A model generated the notes under the pieces. It was not told the origin of the DNA, made no database searches, and saw nothing but the letters and a program-made list of their open reading frames with translations. Positions 6,552-7,576 of a DNA stretch of 7,576 nucleotides are shown here, piece after piece (the first letter of the stretch is position 1; every line of letters starts with the position of its first letter). A program made the translations under genes and the position numbers. This stretch comes from Candidatus Bathyarchaeota archaeon (GTDB taxonomy: Archaea > Thermoproteota > DRAE01): assembly GCA_011041895.1 (NCBI GenBank), contig DRAE01000134.1, positions 1 through 7,576 on the forward strand. The letters are read 5' to 3'.

Positions 6552-7576
6552 TATCCAGAAGAGTCCTCGAATGAATATCCCATAGAAGAACGCATATACA
6601 ATGTAGACCAAGTTTTCACCATTCCACCCTGTTCAGCTTATATCCTCTTTATAAACGGTGGAGATGTAGCGTATGCAAAGGCAACAAGTGGGGCATGGCT
6701 TGAATTATTCGATGAGGAAAGCCTAAATACAATTGAGTCTGCAATAGCATCCATAAGTGATGAAAGCAATCGACAGGCATTTCTAGACCTACTATATGAT
6801 GTAAGCGTTGGCTCACTGGCAAAGAACATATCTAAGAGGGGATTTGCTAGTGCATATCTTGCAGACATAGATGGCGATGGAGACCTTGATCTAACGCTTG
6901 GAGGAGAGGGCAATACCATATACTTCTATACAAATGAGCTTGGATCAAGCTATCCAAATATGTTCCTGTTTGCTGAAGGTGAGGCCTTAATAGCTATTCC
7001 AAAAGCATATACTGTGGCTCAGGCCTTTGGAGATCTTGATGGCGATGGGATCCTAGAAATGATCATTGGAACCGACCAGGGTTACCTAACAATATATAAA
7101 ATGAAAGGCATAGTAGGTGGAGTACCCACATACGCTAAGCTTATGGACGTCATCAATAAAACCAATTCGATAGGAAGCTACCTAATACCAGACGTGTATG
7201 ACGTTAATGGCGACGGGCAACTCGACATAATCGTTGGAACCCAAGACGGTGAGATATATGTCCTATACAACTACTTAAACCTTAATGGATCATTCACAAT
7301 ACATGAGCTTTTCAAATGTGAAAAATACTCTTCACCAGCATATGCCAACATATACAAAGATCCAGGATTCGAGAATCCACCGGAGGTAATAGTTCATTCA
7401 AGAGATGCCATTGTAGTCTACGATGAACATGGCAGAGTTAAGCATGCCCCCTCGCTTCAATTCCTAGTGGTTAAGGGAAGGAGTCCATCATCCATCCAAG
7501 TAGTAGATATCGATGGTGACGGCGATCTCGACGTAGTACTTGGCAGAAGCGATGGAACAGTATACTTCTACATCAA
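6468..7576 (+). CDS. Secreted FG-GAP/VCBS-repeat protein (partial, 3' end outside window)
   Basis: A frame open to the window edge encodes at least 369 residues. The N-terminus is a classic signal peptide: MMRR, a hydrophobic core (FSIFAILLLTCTLLLP), then a likely signal-peptidase site after MTVRA (residue 28). The mature part opens with a region of about 100 residues that I cannot assign. Four calcium-loop motifs of the integrin-alpha/FG-GAP type follow: DIDGDGDLD (133-141), DLDGDGILE (189-197), DVNGDGQLD (245-253) and DIDGDGDLD (347-355). Each is followed by a beta strand and a glycine turn (TLGGEGNTIYFY, IIGTDQGYLTIY, IVGTQDGEIYVLY, VLGRSDGTVYFY), as expected of beta-propeller blades. NXS/T sequons lie at Asn120, Asn230 and Asn273. 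Such proteins act outside the cell in adhesion or ligand binding, but the ligand here is unknown. The gene follows the glycosyltransferase and flippase-like pair by 39 bases, so it could be a target of their pathway; that is inference. Confidence 0.85.
   Translation, partial: MMRRTAFSIFAILLLTCTLLLPSMTVRAYPEESSNEYPIEERIYNVDQVFTIPPCSAYILFINGGDVAYAKATSGAWLELFDEESLNTIESAIASISDESNRQAFLDLLYDVSVGSLAKNISKRGFASAYLADIDGDGDLDLTLGGEGNTIYFYTNELGSSYPNMFLFAEGEALIAIPKAYTVAQAFGDLDGDGILEMIIGTDQGYLTIYKMKGIVGGVPTYAKLMDVINKTNSIGSYLIPDVYDVNGDGQLDIIVGTQDGEIYVLYNYLNLNGSFTIHELFKCEKYSSPAYANIYKDPGFENPPEVIVHSRDAIVVYDEHGRVKHAPSLQFLVVKGRSPSSIQVVDIDGDGDLDVVLGRSDGTVYFYI
6864..7532 (+). repeat. protein-level repeats: four DxDGDG calcium loops
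   Basis: Loops begin at 6864, 7032, 7200 and 7506. The first three are exactly 56 residues (168 bases) apart. The last interval is 102 residues, about two repeat lengths, and includes a strand pair without a calcium loop (EVIVHSRDAIVVYDE, residues 306-320). The DNA repeats are diverged apart from the GATGGCGATGG-like cores, so this is an old protein repeat rather than a recent tandem duplication. Confidence 0.8.

Larger units (their letters stand above)
267..7576 (+). other. probable operon: serS2, MBL hydrolase, radical SAM, GT4, flippase-like, FG-GAP
   Basis: Six co-directional genes are joined by a 1-base gap, a 31-base overlap (16 if the TTG at 3261 is used), a 16-base overlap, a 20-base overlap and a 39-base gap. 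No oligo-T run or hairpin suggesting termination was seen between the first five. The last gene could also have its own promoter in the 39-base gap. Co-transcription is inferred from spacing only. Confidence 0.65.

Noticed and set aside
6425..6919. two minus-strand open frames across the start of the FG-GAP gene
   Set aside because: They oppose a gene with a clear signal peptide and calcium loops, and their products look like antisense low-complexity sequence.
1..7576. CRISPR arrays, tRNA or rRNA genes, insertion sequences, recent direct repeats
   Set aside because: Almost all sequence is accounted for by protein-coding frames; the only gaps (207-266 and 6429-6467) are too short and contain no such structure.

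Overview
The window is from an archaeon, most likely a thermophile or a relative of one. The main evidence is a seryl-tRNA synthetase of the rare methanogen-type (SerS2) class. Supporting evidence is an archaeal-type radical SAM protein of the COG2108 kind, Shine-Dalgarno-like sites complementary to an archaeal 16S 3' end (GAGATGAT, GGTG, GGAGAT), and strong use of AGA/AGG for arginine and ATA for isoleucine. The species cannot be named. SerS2 suggests a methanogen or one of the uncultured lineages that share this enzyme, but no methanogenesis gene is present to decide.

Layout: positions 1-206 are the 3' end of a gene for a membrane-anchored surface protein. A short AT-rich gap (207-266) holds an oligo-T run and a TATA-like stretch. 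A tightly packed + strand gene series then fills the rest: SerS2 (267-1811); a beta-CASP-type metallo-beta-lactamase-fold hydrolase (1813-3276); a radical SAM protein (3246-4349, exact start uncertain); a family 4 glycosyltransferase (4334-5458); a polytopic membrane protein of the UPF0104 / lysylphosphatidylglycerol-synthase-TM (flippase-like) family (5439-6428); and, after 39 bases, a secreted FG-GAP/VCBS-type calcium-loop protein (from 6468) that runs off the window end. Adjacent genes are 1 base apart or overlap by 16-31 bases through 6428, so they probably form one transcription unit with translational coupling. No tRNA, rRNA, mobile element or CRISPR array was seen.

Functionally the series has two parts. 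The first (seryl-tRNA synthetase, RNase J-like nuclease candidate, unassigned radical SAM enzyme) looks like information processing. The second (glycosyltransferase, flippase-like membrane protein, secreted beta-propeller candidate) looks like cell-surface glycan or lipid work. The secreted protein has three N-glycosylation sequons, so a link to the glycosyltransferase pair is plausible but unproven. The best candidates for new biology are the COG2108 radical SAM protein with two extra cysteines, and the atypical beta-CASP protein with an altered final motif.
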